Assembly: GCF_013204855.1 (NCBI RefSeq) | Contig: NZ_JABMKZ010000016.1 | Coordinates: forward strand, 62,001 to 126,000 | DNA from: Paenibacillus alba | Lineage (GTDB): Bacteria > Bacillota > Bacilli > Paenibacillales > NBRC-103111 | DNA: 64,000 nt | Direction: 5' to 3' | Part shown: in pieces, positions 14,982-24,050 of the stretch | How positions within the stretch are numbered: the first letter of the stretch is position 1 | How the letters are laid out: every line of letters starts with the position of its first letter | Position numbers and translations under genes: made by a program | Notes under the pieces: model-generated | The model's input: only the letters and a program-made list of their open reading frames with translations | What the model was told of the DNA's origin: nothing | Databases searched by the model: none

Positions 14982-16725
14982 TTACCCATTAAATGTTTTG
15001 GCTAGAGATGATCGAGCGACAAGATATGCACTCGATGTAGTTTCCGGGAATGTATCTCGCCGGGTAGGTAAATCAGAAATTCAAGCATGCCAACGTCACC
15101 TGAACGATTTAGATCGGCAGGGAACTGATAGTTTCCCTTATGTTTGGAATCCTGACCGTGCACATGAATTGATCGATTTCGCAGAAACACTAACTCTAGC
15201 AGAAGGTGAGGAACCAAAACCGCTCGAGCTTTGGGGATTTCAGGATTTCATTTTTGGTAGTTGGCATGGTTGGCGTACACTTGAAGGATATCGACGCTTT
15301 CGAACTTCTTACATCCAGGTGGCTAGACAGAACGGAAAGTCACTCGGTAATGCAGTACCAGCCATTTATTATGGGAATTTTGATGGATATCAGTACCCGC
15401 AAATCTACTGTGCAGCTACGAAGGAATTACAGGCTAAAATCGTACTGAAGGAATGCATTAAGTTTATTGATGCAGATACTGAACTTTGTGGTAGCGAGTA
15501 TGAAACGGGCCTGTTCGATGTTAAGGAATACAAAGGCGAGATACTCTGTGAAATAACCAAAGGAATAATTAAAGCTCTAGGGCGGGACACAAAATCAATT
15601 GATGGTTTTCGGCCTTACTTTGCTAGCGTAGATGAGTACCATTTGCACAAGGACAACCAGATGTACAAGTTGTTGGTAGACGGTACGAAGAAGCTCAAGC
15701 AATTCCTAATTTCGGTTATTACGACAGCAGGATTTGAATTAAACAGTCCCTGTTATGAACTCTATAATTATTGCAAGCAAATCCTTGCAGGGGTCTTTGT
15801 AGATGAAACACAGTTTGTTTTTATCTGTGAACTGGATAAAGACGACGATATATGGGATGAAGAGAACTGGCCGAAGGCTAATCCACTTTGGACGCCAGAA
15901 ACCCTGGTAAGCCTTCGAGCTGATGCGATAAAAGCGAAGGAAATGCAGGGCAGCGAACTCCGGAATTTCATGACGAAATCCCTAAATATTTGGGTGCAGT
16001 TTGCAGACAACCAATACATGAACATGGAACACTGGAAAAACTGCGAAAGTGAATTGACACTTGAAGACATGCGGGGTAAGGAGTGTTACTTGGGCCTTGA
16101 TTTATCAAGTGGCGGTGACCTTACGTCCGGCGCTCTCGAATTCCCATTCGATGAAGGAGCCAGCCGAAAGTATTACATTCATTCGCACAGTTTCATTCCT
16201 AAAGCACGCGTAGCCGAACATATTAAAAGTGACAACGCACCTTATGATATGTGGATTAAGGAGAAGCTTCTCACAGTCACGGAAACGCTAGGCGGTGTGA
16301 AGACAGATTATAAGTATATTCTTGCTTATTATAAGGGCCTCATTAAAACCTATAATCTCAAACTTAAAGGCATCGGTTATGACCCTCATAACGCGGATGC
16401 CTTTTTGCATGATCTCGATGAAGTATTTGGTGTGGATTGTGTCGAGATTGTTCAAAGTGCGCGAAGTTTAAATGATGCTACCGTCGATTTCCGTCTGGAA
16501 GTCGAAGCCGGAAATGTCCTCTATAACAAAGGCAGCCGCCTCTTAACTTGGTCGATGGTCAATGCAAAAACCGATTCAAATAGTTTCGGTGAAATCAAAA
16601 TCGAAAAGCATGCACAAACCAAACGTATTGACCCCGTCGATGCCGTGATCGATGCCCATAAGCTGGCCTTAGGTAGCAAGAAAACAAAATCTGTATATGA
16701 GGCCAGAGGGATAGTCTTTCTTTAA
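14974..16725 (+). CDS. terL: Terminase large subunit (HK97 type)
   Basis: 583 residues. The N-terminal ATPase has the Walker A-like ARQNGKS (about 117-123) and an acidic Walker B (ASVDEYH, ~219); the C-terminal nuclease domain begins at LGLDLSSGGD (~370) with later acidic ligands (GIGYDPHNAD; DPVDAVIDAH). It pumps DNA into proheads and cuts it. The GTG at 14974 overlaps the end of terS and starts MANYPLNV. All motifs are intact. Confidence 0.94.
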   Translation: MANYPLNVLARDDRATRYALDVVSGNVSRRVGKSEIQACQRHLNDLDRQGTDSFPYVWNPDRAHELIDFAETLTLAEGEEPKPLELWGFQDFIFGSWHGWRTLEGYRRFRTSYIQVARQNGKSLGNAVPAIYYGNFDGYQYPQIYCAATKELQAKIVLKECIKFIDADTELCGSEYETGLFDVKEYKGEILCEITKGIIKALGRDTKSIDGFRPYFASVDEYHLHKDNQMYKLLVDGTKKLKQFLISVITTAGFELNSPCYELYNYCKQILAGVFVDETQFVFICELDKDDDIWDEENWPKANPLWTPETLVSLRADAIKAKEMQGSELRNFMTKSLNIWVQFADNQYMNMEHWKNCESELTLEDMRGKECYLGLDLSSGGDLTSGALEFPFDEGASRKYYIHSHSFIPKARVAEHIKSDNAPYDMWIKEKLLTVTETLGGVKTDYKYILAYYKGLIKTYNLKLKGIGYDPHNADAFLHDLDEVFGVDCVEIVQSARSLNDATVDFRLEVEAGNVLYNKGSRLLTWSMVNAKTDSNSFGEIKIEKHAQTKRIDPVDAVIDAHKLALGSKKTKSVYEARGIVFL

Positions 16726-16738
16726 AGGAGGTTCATAC

Positions 16739-17995
16739 ATGCGTTTTAATTTTAGGTTCTGGGAAAAACGGCAAGCCGCCGTTACGTATAACGGCAACAG
16801 TTCAACATTTGCGGACATTACGCAAACCACTGGTACTGGTATCACGGAAAGAACCGCTGTACAACAGACAGCCGTTTCAGCAGCCATCCGAGCCATCGCT
16901 GAACCAATTTCTTCACTTCCTCTTGTGCTTTACAAGCGTGTGAAAGACGGAAGAGGCCGCGCTGAAGAGCATCCCCTCTATTCACTTCTCCACGATACGC
17001 CTAACGAGCTCATGTCGGCTATGGAGTTTCGAGAATGGATCACCGTTGATGCGATTACAAGAGGGATGGGATTTGCGGAAATCGAGTGGGATGCCGCTGG
17101 TCAATTGAAAGCACTTTGGCCGCTACGTGCTGAGAACACGACGGAATATTACGATGAACAGAAACGAACTATCGAGTATGTAACGTTCATTAACGGCGTA
17201 GGATATAAGCTTCCTGCCTATCGTGTTTTCGTCATTAAAGGGCCGCTTGGTGGTAAATCCTTGATCCGTCTTCATGCTGAGGCGCTCGGTTTAGCTAAAG
17301 CGACCGAAAGTTATGGAAACAAGTTTTTTACAAACGGCGCTCGGCCTAGTGGTGTTCTCGAACATCCAGGCTCTCTAACCGATGAGAGCGCCACACGCTT
17401 AAAAGCATCTTGGCATGCCGCACATGGCGGCCTTGAAAACGCACATCGCGTTGCCATCTTAGAGGAAGGCATGAAGTATCATCAGATTTCATTCCCACCT
17501 GAAGATGCTCAGTTTTTGGAAACGAGAAAATTTCAATTAGGTGAAATTGCTCGAATCTTCCGTGTGCCGCCGCATAAGATCGCGGACTTGGACAAGGCCA
17601 CATTTAGCAACATCGAGCATCAGAGCATGGAATTTCTAACAGATAGCTTGCAGCCGTGGATGATCCGCTGGGAGCAAGCCATCACCATGCGGCTTTTGGT
17701 TGGTAAAGAGAGACAAAAGTATTATGCAGAGCATTTGGTAGAAGCGCTACTTCGAAGCGATACCAAAGCTCGCTATGAGTCCTACCAAATTGCAAGGCAA
17801 AATGGCTGGATGAGTCCCAACGATATACTGAGAAAAGAAAATCAAAATCCAATTCCCGTCGAACAGGGCGGCGATACGTACATGGTGAACACAGCCATGC
17901 AGCCTGTTTCCGTATTACTGAAGGGAGGTGAAGAAAATGTCAAGAACGGAACGCCGAACCCTAACGGCCCCGATGGAAATCCGAACAGCGAGTGA
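16739..17995 (+). CDS. Portal protein (HK97 family)
   Basis: A 418-residue HK97-type portal: TAVQQTAVSAAIRAIAEPIS near the N-terminus, a central LYHLLHDTPN-like segment (LYSLLHDTPNELMSAMEFRE region), and RIFRVPPHKIADLDKATFSN in the clip/stem region. It forms the dodecameric DNA channel at one capsid vertex. AAAGGAGG lies before the ATG. The 3' end overlaps the protease gene by 59 bases, typical for this module. Confidence 0.94.
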   Translation: MRFNFRFWEKRQAAVTYNGNSSTFADITQTTGTGITERTAVQQTAVSAAIRAIAEPISSLPLVLYKRVKDGRGRAEEHPLYSLLHDTPNELMSAMEFREWITVDAITRGMGFAEIEWDAAGQLKALWPLRAENTTEYYDEQKRTIEYVTFINGVGYKLPAYRVFVIKGPLGGKSLIRLHAEALGLAKATESYGNKFFTNGARPSGVLEHPGSLTDESATRLKASWHAAHGGLENAHRVAILEEGMKYHQISFPPEDAQFLETRKFQLGEIARIFRVPPHKIADLDKATFSNIEHQSMEFLTDSLQPWMIRWEQAITMRLLVGKERQKYYAEHLVEALLRSDTKARYESYQIARQNGWMSPNDILRKENQNPIPVEQGGDTYMVNTAMQPVSVLLKGGEENVKNGTPNPNGPDGNPNSE

Positions 17996-18584
17996 CGGAA
18001 CAGAGTATATCGAAGCATATGCCCTCAAATTTAATCGCGAAAGTGATAATTTAGGCTGGCTGACACCTGTTTTCGAAAAAATTGATAGCAAGGCTCTCGA
18101 TGATGCCGATATGGGGAATGTGGTTGCTCTTTTTAACCACGACAGCAATCTTGTTTTGGGACGAAACACCGTTTCCAGCGGAAAAGGTTCCGTTACACTC
18201 GAAACCGATGGTATTGGCCTTAAATGGCGATGCACACCCACAGATACTACATATAGTCGCGATTTAATGGAAAATATGCGTAGTGGCGTGATTAATCAAT
18301 GTAGCTTTGCCTTTTCGTTGGCAGAGGGTGAAGATTCCGAAGAGTGGTCTTACAACAAGGACCGGGGAGCATACGAGCGCACAATCAAACGGATTGGAAC
18401 ACTCTATGATGTATCCGTTGTGACTACCCCGGCTTACCCTGATACAGAAGCTGTATTATCACAGAGAAGCAAAGACAAATTAAAAACGTTAGACGAAGAG
18501 CGCAATTCGGCAGAATCCACTCAGGATAAGCCGGAACAGCGCTTTTTTGATTATCTAAAAATCCTACAATCCATGGAGGTTTAA
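17937..18584 (+). CDS. HK97-family prohead protease
   Basis: 215 residues. Conserved landmarks of the phage prohead protease: YALKFNRESDNLGW, VALFNHDSNLVLGR (catalytic His), GVINQCSFAFS (catalytic Ser region), YDVSVVTTPAYPDT. It cleaves the scaffold/delta region of the capsid protein during head maturation. The ATG at 17937 follows GGGAGGTG. Start is within the end of the portal gene. Confidence 0.93.
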   Translation: MSRTERRTLTAPMEIRTASDGTEYIEAYALKFNRESDNLGWLTPVFEKIDSKALDDADMGNVVALFNHDSNLVLGRNTVSSGKGSVTLETDGIGLKWRCTPTDTTYSRDLMENMRSGVINQCSFAFSLAEGEDSEEWSYNKDRGAYERTIKRIGTLYDVSVVTTPAYPDTEAVLSQRSKDKLKTLDEERNSAESTQDKPEQRFFDYLKILQSMEV

Positions 18585-18588
18585 AAAA

Positions 18589-19839
18589 ATGGCACATATG
18601 CACACAGTTATTGAATTACGAAGAGATAGAGCAAACCTGGTCACAAAGCTGCAAGAAATTCTCGACCGCGGTACGAATGAAAAACGTGGATTAACACCAG
18701 AAGAAAATGCTCAGGCTGACAAAATTATTGCTGATGAGGTCGAACTGCGCGGTAAAATTGAACGCTTTGAAAAGCTTGAGGATATGCAGCGTTCATTGGA
18801 TGGTCACGAAAATAGACATGCCGCTGCTGCTGAAGAAAACAAGCTAAACCCCGAATACCGTAAAGCATTTCAACGCTTCTTACAGGTGGGTATGCATGAG
18901 ATGACGCAAGAAGAGCGTCAAGCATTACAAGCAGGGTATCGACCTCTTGAACAGGAGGAGCGTGCTTTGGCTGCAGGGACTGCTACAGCTGGAGGAAATA
19001 CGGTGCCAACTGATTTTTATGATAGCTTGATCACAGCTATGAAATATTTCAGTAGCTTCTACGAAGACGCGAATGTCATTGATACGACATCAGGAAATAC
19101 ACTCCTCATCCCTACAGGAAATGATACAGGCAACGTAGGCCGGATCATTGGTGAAAATGTCGCAGCAAATACCAATATTGATCCATCTTTTGGACAAAAA
19201 TCCGTAGGCTCCTTTATTTACACATCGGATGTGGTTTTGGTTCCTGTTGGTTTACTCCAAGATAGCGCTTTTGACCTTGAAACATGGTTGCGCGATAAGC
19301 TTGCGGAGCGAATTGCACGCGCAGCAAATGCCCATTTCACTACGGGGACTGGTACAGGTCAACCGGAAGGTATTGTCGGTCAGGCAGCTCTCGGTAAAAC
19401 GGGCATCGTGGGCCAAACTTCGACCGTCGTTTATGATGATTTGGTTGATTTGATTCATTCTGTAGACATCGCTTATCGGGCAAGATCAAAGTTTCAGTTC
19501 CACGACAATACCTTGAAGGCGCTCAAAAAATTAAAAGATTCACAAGGACGCCCGCTATGGCTGCCAGGCATCGCCTATAAAGAACCTGATTTAATAAACG
19601 GATACGGGTATTCCATCAATAACGATATGGCTCAAATGGCGGCAGCTGCAAAGTCCATTCTATTTGGTGATTTTAAAACGTACATGGTTCGACGTGTGCG
19701 TAACCCGATCATGGTTCGCTTTGGTGAAAAGTATATGGACGCCTTCCAAGTTGGCTTTGTCCTATTCTTTCGTCAAGATGGTCGCTTTATTAGTGCGGGT
19801 GTGAATCCAGTTTCGTACTATGCCAATAGTGCAACCTAA
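18589..19839 (+). CDS. Major capsid protein (HK97 fold)
   Basis: 416 residues. The first ~105 residues form a helical delta/scaffold domain (LVTKLQEILDRGTNEKRGLT), followed by the mature HK97 fold (AGTATAGGNTVPTDFYDSLI; later VRRVRNPIMVRFGEKYMDAF). The upstream protease presumably removes the delta domain. Good RBS (GGAGG). A hairpin follows. Confidence 0.95.
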   Translation: MAHMHTVIELRRDRANLVTKLQEILDRGTNEKRGLTPEENAQADKIIADEVELRGKIERFEKLEDMQRSLDGHENRHAAAAEENKLNPEYRKAFQRFLQVGMHEMTQEERQALQAGYRPLEQEERALAAGTATAGGNTVPTDFYDSLITAMKYFSSFYEDANVIDTTSGNTLLIPTGNDTGNVGRIIGENVAANTNIDPSFGQKSVGSFIYTSDVVLVPVGLLQDSAFDLETWLRDKLAERIARAANAHFTTGTGTGQPEGIVGQAALGKTGIVGQTSTVVYDDLVDLIHSVDIAYRARSKFQFHDNTLKALKKLKDSQGRPLWLPGIAYKEPDLINGYGYSINNDMAQMAAAAKSILFGDFKTYMVRRVRNPIMVRFGEKYMDAFQVGFVLFFRQDGRFISAGVNPVSYYANSAT

Positions 19840-19847
19840 TTTTTCCT

Positions 19848-19866
19848 AGAGGGCTTCAAGCCCTCT
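19848..19866 (+). terminator. Hairpin after the capsid gene
   Basis: Stem AGAGGGC / GCCCTCT with loop TTCAA, then a weak pyrimidine run. It may attenuate transcription after the highly expressed capsid gene. Confidence 0.65.
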
Positions 19867-19890
19867 CTACTTTTCTCGGAGGTGTTTTGT

Positions 19891-20271
19891 TTGAAACTTA
19901 TAATCATGCTCGTTTCCATGGCTTCTGCCACTGATAGTTATCAACCTGATGATCTTGTAAAAGTATCTGACGAAGTCGCGGAGGCTTGGATCGAGGCTGG
20001 ATATGCCAAATTGTACGAAGAAGTTCCCGTTAAAGTCGCTAATTTAGAAATGAATAACAAACAGGCCGAACCTATTGAAGGATTAGAACAAGTGTCTAAA
20101 GGTGTGTACCGCCTTCCAAATGGTGAAGTAATTCATGGAAAAAAGAAAGCGGAAGAAGCACTCCAAGAGTATTTGGATCAATTGCAGCAGCCGCACGATA
20201 TTACAGATGGAACCGATTTAGGGAACACGAAAGAAGGCGGCACGCATGCTGACGACCCTAGCCAGAGCTAA
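19891..20271 (+). CDS. Phage head-region hypothetical protein (126 aa)
   Basis: A small protein between capsid and connector. The N-terminus (YQPDDLVKVSDEVAEAWIEA, then GYAKL) resembles a short domain common in capsid-proximal phage proteins; the C-terminus is acidic and probably disordered. TTG start at 19891, 8 bases after GGAGG. Possibly a head decoration or connector-accessory protein; not certain. Confidence 0.65.
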   Translation: MKLIIMLVSMASATDSYQPDDLVKVSDEVAEAWIEAGYAKLYEEVPVKVANLEMNNKQAEPIEGLEQVSKGVYRLPNGEVIHGKKKAEEALQEYLDQLQQPHDITDGTDLGNTKEGGTHADDPSQS

Positions 20272-20815
20272 ATCATTTATAGCAGATCAAGAGGATGTGC
20301 TTCCGCTAGCGCTTGCTCTTGAAATGGCCTCTAGTATTATCGAAACCCACTGTAAGCGATTATTTACGAAAAGGTCCTATACAGAAAAGATCAGCACCAT
20401 ACAGGAGCCCTATCAGGCGCCAAGTCAACTGTATACAAAGCTCGTTCTTCGTCAGTATCCGATTCTATCTATAGATACATTCACCGTTTCAGGGGAGAAC
20501 ACAACGGATTATGAGCTCCTACCTGATGAGGGCATTTTATTCCGGAAAAACGGATGGCCTAGAGGTGAATTCATCATTGAGACAATGTATACAGCGGGGT
20601 TTATTACGCCGGACATCGCAACGGAAGCAGAACCTACAAACTTACCAAGATCACTTGAGATGGCTTGCATTTTGCTTGCACAAACTTTAATGAGGGCGCC
20701 AAGTGTTACCTCTGAACGTGTCGGCGACATAGCCCTGACATATCAAAGCGATGGAGACAGTCTCCCGCCCGCCGTGAAGGCGCTTATAGGTCCGTATGTA
20801 AGTAGGAGGGTGTAA
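20246..20815 (+). CDS. Head-tail connector (gp6-like)
   Basis: 189 residues, mostly helical at the N-terminus (MLTTLARAKSFIADQEDVLP) with LVLRQYPILSIDTFTVSG typical of the HK97 gp6/SPP1 gp15-like connector family. It binds the portal underside to close the head. It overlaps the previous gene by 26 bases and the next by one base (TAATG). Confidence 0.82.
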   Translation: MLTTLARAKSFIADQEDVLPLALALEMASSIIETHCKRLFTKRSYTEKISTIQEPYQAPSQLYTKLVLRQYPILSIDTFTVSGENTTDYELLPDEGILFRKNGWPRGEFIIETMYTAGFITPDIATEAEPTNLPRSLEMACILLAQTLMRAPSVTSERVGDIALTYQSDGDSLPPAVKALIGPYVSRRV

Positions 20816-21288
20816 TGCCGCCTAGAAGATCGAGAGGCCGCCGTGCGAACGTTGAAGTCACAGAGAGTACCCTTTTACCTGCTATCATTGCTAAACTTCG
20901 TAAGCTAGCTAAACAAGAGGTTCATATCGGTGCACAGGGGGATGAAGAACTGGCGATGATCGCAGGCGTGCTCGAGCATGGGTCACAGAAGATGAAAATT
21001 CCTGCCCGGTCGTTTATCGGAACAGGGAAAAAGAAGTCGACTACTCCCATATCCAAACTTGTCCGCCAAGGGGTTAATGACATTGCCTATGATCGAATTA
21101 GTGTTAATGCATTTCTTAAAGAGATAGGGGAATTGGGCAAAGAACGAACCCTAAAAAACTTTGACAAGATTCGTAAGCCACCACTGAGTCCCATATACGC
21201 GAAGCGAAAAGGATCGAAAAAGATCATGGTCTTGGAAAAGGCCCTTCGAGATTCGATAACCTTCATCGTAGTGAATAAAGGAGGTTAA
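20815..21288 (+). CDS. Head-tail joining protein (HK97 gp10-like)
   Basis: 157 residues. An Arg-rich N-terminus is followed by KQEVHIGAQGDEELAMIAGV, LEHGSQKMKIPARSF and a C-terminal helix, the pattern of virion-morphogenesis/gp10-like proteins. The position after the connector supports this. Starts on TAATG, coupled to the previous gene. Confidence 0.78.
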   Translation: MPPRRSRGRRANVEVTESTLLPAIIAKLRKLAKQEVHIGAQGDEELAMIAGVLEHGSQKMKIPARSFIGTGKKKSTTPISKLVRQGVNDIAYDRISVNAFLKEIGELGKERTLKNFDKIRKPPLSPIYAKRKGSKKIMVLEKALRDSITFIVVNKGG

Positions 21289-21293
21289 GATAC

Positions 21294-21641
21294 ATGTTTC
21301 GTTTTGCTTCTACGGTTCGTCGCTATTCTGTCAGTTATACACTGATTCGTGCTAACGACGGTAATTATGATGATGACGGTGTTTACCACAAAGGAGCGCC
21401 TGAAAGCATTCCGTTGCGTGGAAGTATACAGCCCGTAGGCGCTCGTCTTTTGCAATTGGAAGGTGGGCGGTACACCGAAGATGATCGGGCCTTATATACC
21501 ACATATGCCCATGAAAATGGCGAAATCATTCTCTATAAAGGCCACCAATACACGGTAAATGATGGCGATGACCGGGCCGATTACTGTGATACCTATAAAT
21601 TTATGTTGAAAAGAGTGAGTACGCATGATCCCATTCCGTAA
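21294..21641 (+). CDS. Head-closure/stopper-like protein (115 aa)
   Basis: A beta-rich 115-residue protein (PLRGSIQPVGARLLQLEGGR, then EIILYKGHQYTVNDG). Its size and place between the gp10-like and neck proteins suit a head-closure or adaptor protein, but I do not recognise a family motif. It overlaps the next gene by 17 bases. Confidence 0.65.
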   Translation: MFRFASTVRRYSVSYTLIRANDGNYDDDGVYHKGAPESIPLRGSIQPVGARLLQLEGGRYTEDDRALYTTYAHENGEIILYKGHQYTVNDGDDRADYCDTYKFMLKRVSTHDPIP

Positions 21642-22104
21642 CATTCGTTCTGCTGTCGTTAAATCTTCGTCCGCTGATATAGGTATCAAGCTAATTGAAA
21701 TGAACAACTCAGGGAAAGCGCCGCCATATCCGTATATCACCTATGATTTTACTGAGATGCCGGATGCTGCAGCCGGGTTTGCTGCTGTCACGTTTGATGG
21801 CAGCCATAAAACACATACGGAAACCGTGGAATTCTCCATCTCGTTTCAATCCTATGCCAATTCAAAGGACGAGAGCATCGAAAATGCGATGAGATTGCGG
21901 GATTGGTTTCTGACAACTGGACATCAGTTGTTAAAGGATACGGTTAATGTGATCGTTGTCAGCGCTGGCCCCGTTCAAAATCGAGATGTTCGAATTGGTG
22001 ATGAATGGGAACGGCGAAATGGTTTCGACGTAGATTTTCGAACAGTTAATTTTGTAATCACAAATGAAATGCCGATTGAAACGGCAGAAATCAAAAGGGG
22101 TTGA
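21625..22104 (+). CDS. Phage neck terminator-like protein
   Basis: 159 residues. PPYPYITYDFTEMPDAAAG, then the beta-strand VEFSISFQSYANSKDES and NGFDVDFRTVNF, resemble the neck-terminator (LIC_12616-like) family found before DUF3383 sheath genes. It would join the neck to the top of the tail. Confidence 0.75.
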   Translation: MIPFRNIRSAVVKSSSADIGIKLIEMNNSGKAPPYPYITYDFTEMPDAAAGFAAVTFDGSHKTHTETVEFSISFQSYANSKDESIENAMRLRDWFLTTGHQLLKDTVNVIVVSAGPVQNRDVRIGDEWERRNGFDVDFRTVNFVITNEMPIETAEIKRG

Positions 22105-22109
22105 TTCTA

Positions 22110-23120
22110 TTGGCTACAAACAATGACGTAACGGTCATTATTGATATTCAAAAACCTACACCAAGGTTAGGCTTCGGAAAACCTTTAATTCTCGGTGCTA
22201 GCACAGCCGGAAAACCATATAAGAACTATGCGGATATTGATGCGGTGAAGTCGGATTATGCGGCAAGCACCGAGGAATACAAAGCAGCATTGGCAATATT
22301 TTCGCAGGGAGATAACGCGCCTGCTGAAATTGCTATCTATTCTCGAAAAACAGGCGCGACGCCTGAGGTGCTTAGCGATGCCTTAGCGGCTCTAATGCTA
22401 TTGGACTGGTATTTCCTCATTTCAACTAGTGCGGCCTCTGCTGACGTGCTTGTGATCGGTGATGCGGTGGAATTAAATGGGACACGTCAATTCTTCTCTC
22501 GCTCGGATAGCAAAACGGATCTTGCTATCTATAAGGCTAAAAAATGGACAAGAACGACAGTTGGTTACCACCCGACCATTACGAATTATCCAGAAGCGGC
22601 ATGGATAGGTGAAACTGGGTCCGCGCCAGTGGGATCAGTTACGTGGAAGTTTAAGACACTGACAGGGATTTCCCCCGTAAACTTGAACGCAACGGAGCTA
22701 AATGAGATTCATGGTCTAGCTGCCAACACATACGTTACGAAAGCTGGCGATGATGTAACCAGCGAAGGGAAAGTTGTCAGCGGAGAATACATTGATATCA
22801 TTCATGCGAAGGATTATGTCATTTCCACCATCCAATTTGCTGTTCAAAAGCTACTGAACAAATCACCAAAGATTAGTTACGACTATAACGGTATTGCCCA
22901 GCTTGAAAGTGTTGTAAAAACAGAGCTGCAGCGTGCCTTTAATCAAGGGATTATCGCAGCGGATGCCGATGGAATTGGCCTATATAGCACTAATTTTAAA
23001 AGTCGATCAGATGTCGATGCAGCGGACCGAGCAGCGCGGACCTACAACGATGGATCGTTTATCTTCGAATTAGCCGGGGCGATTCATCAAACAACCATTC
23101 GCGGCACTATTAAATTGTAA
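22110..23120 (+). CDS. Contractile tail sheath protein (DUF3383 family)
   Basis: About 336 residues. IIDIQKPTPRLGFGKPLILG at the N-terminus, an inserted variable domain, and a C-terminal part with RAARTYNDGSFIFELAGAIH match DUF3383 sheath-type proteins. This gene and the tube gene after it indicate a contractile tail. TTG at 22110 fits the RBS AAGGGG better than TTG at 22101. Confidence 0.86.
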   Translation: MATNNDVTVIIDIQKPTPRLGFGKPLILGASTAGKPYKNYADIDAVKSDYAASTEEYKAALAIFSQGDNAPAEIAIYSRKTGATPEVLSDALAALMLLDWYFLISTSAASADVLVIGDAVELNGTRQFFSRSDSKTDLAIYKAKKWTRTTVGYHPTITNYPEAAWIGETGSAPVGSVTWKFKTLTGISPVNLNATELNEIHGLAANTYVTKAGDDVTSEGKVVSGEYIDIIHAKDYVISTIQFAVQKLLNKSPKISYDYNGIAQLESVVKTELQRAFNQGIIAADADGIGLYSTNFKSRSDVDAADRAARTYNDGSFIFELAGAIHQTTIRGTIKL

Positions 23121-23133
23121 GGAGGGGTAGACA

Positions 23134-23529
23134 TTGAGTACAAAAACCTATGATCCCAAAAGCGTGTCCGTCATCATTGACGGTATTTATCTAACCGGGT
23201 TCTCCGAGGACATGGTTGAAATAGAGAAGGATGAAGATAGTTTCGAGGTGAAAGTTGGCGCTCAGGGTGATACAACCCGAGCCAAAATCAACAATAATTT
23301 AGGAACAATTAAAATAACCTTGCAGCAAACAAGCCCTCAAATTTCCTACTTGGATGGGCTCGCGAACAGTGGAAAAATGTTTCCTATAACGGTAATCAGC
23401 GCGGGAACGACTCGGGAAACATCCTCCGCGACAGAAGCCTTCATCGGTAAGCCTGCCGCACGTAAGTACGGCAACGCTGCCGAAGATCGGGAATATGAAG
23501 TTAAATGTATGGACCTTAAAATGGAATAG
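23134..23529 (+). CDS. Tail tube protein (DUF3277/KPP10-like)
   Basis: 131 residues. YDPKSVSVIIDGIYLTGFSE, EDSFEVKVGAQGDTTRAKIN and LGTIKITLQQTSPQISYLDG are the pattern of phage structural proteins of the KPP10 tube family. TTG start after GGAGGGG. Directly follows the sheath gene. Confidence 0.88.
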   Translation: MSTKTYDPKSVSVIIDGIYLTGFSEDMVEIEKDEDSFEVKVGAQGDTTRAKINNNLGTIKITLQQTSPQISYLDGLANSGKMFPITVISAGTTRETSSATEAFIGKPAARKYGNAAEDREYEVKCMDLKME

Positions 23530-23542
23530 GAGACGATAAGTA

Positions 23543-23833
23543 ATGAGCAACTTTAAACAAAAGCAGTACACTTCCAAGAAACTAGGTAACGTGTATACAT
23601 TTCAATTCCCTGGTATCCGCGCTGTTACAAAAATTAAAGACCGCGTCAAAAATAAATATGGCATTTTGCAGGACGAAAAAGTGGCTGATGAGGTTCTTGC
23701 TCATGTCATCGTGGAACCTAAGATGAAGATTGAAGATTTCAATGACATTGGAGAATTCAACGAGGTCATTGCTGCTGCTGTCAACTTTATGTATGGCATC
23801 GAAGAAGAAGCCGATGACGATCAACCAGAGTGA
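23543..23833 (+). CDS. Tail assembly chaperone, first frame
   Basis: 96 residues ahead of the tape measure gene, ending in a very acidic tail (YGIEEEADDDQPE). Tail assembly chaperones occupy this place and are often made in two forms by ribosomal frameshifting into the following frame, which here overlaps by up to 38 bases. Confidence 0.75.
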   Translation: MSNFKQKQYTSKKLGNVYTFQFPGIRAVTKIKDRVKNKYGILQDEKVADEVLAHVIVEPKMKIEDFNDIGEFNEVIAAAVNFMYGIEEEADDDQPE

Positions 23834-23999
23834 AGCTAAGAGGCGTGCAATCGAGAACTGGCGTATGTGGCGGCTGCTTTTGTCGGATATGAACATTACG
23901 TACAAGGATCTTGATAGCATGGATGATGACGATATCATGGAAGCTAATGCTGCTCTGGACATCCATATCGAACAACAAAAAAATAAATCGAAGAAATAG
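23796..23999 (+). CDS. Tail assembly chaperone, second frame
   Basis: An overlapping frame shifted +1 (or -2) relative to the first chaperone. It starts near MASKKKPMTINQ or at the inner ATG (23814), but neither ATG has a good RBS, so expression by frameshifting within the GAAGAAGAAGCC stretch is plausible. It contains a helical WRMWRLLLSDMNITY segment and a Lys-rich end. Confidence 0.6.
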   Translation, partial: ASKKKPMTINQSEAKRRAIENWRMWRLLLSDMNITYKDLDSMDDDDIMEANAALDIHIEQQKNKSKK

Positions 24000-24024
24000 C
24001 ACTCTCACGCAGGGTGCTTTTTTT
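23998..24024 (+). terminator. Terminator before the tape measure gene
   Basis: Stem AGCACTC / GGGTGCT (one T-G pair) followed by seven T. It overlaps the stop codon of the second chaperone frame. Confidence 0.75.
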
Positions 24025-24050
24025 ATTGCTAGGAAGGTGGGTGTCATGTA

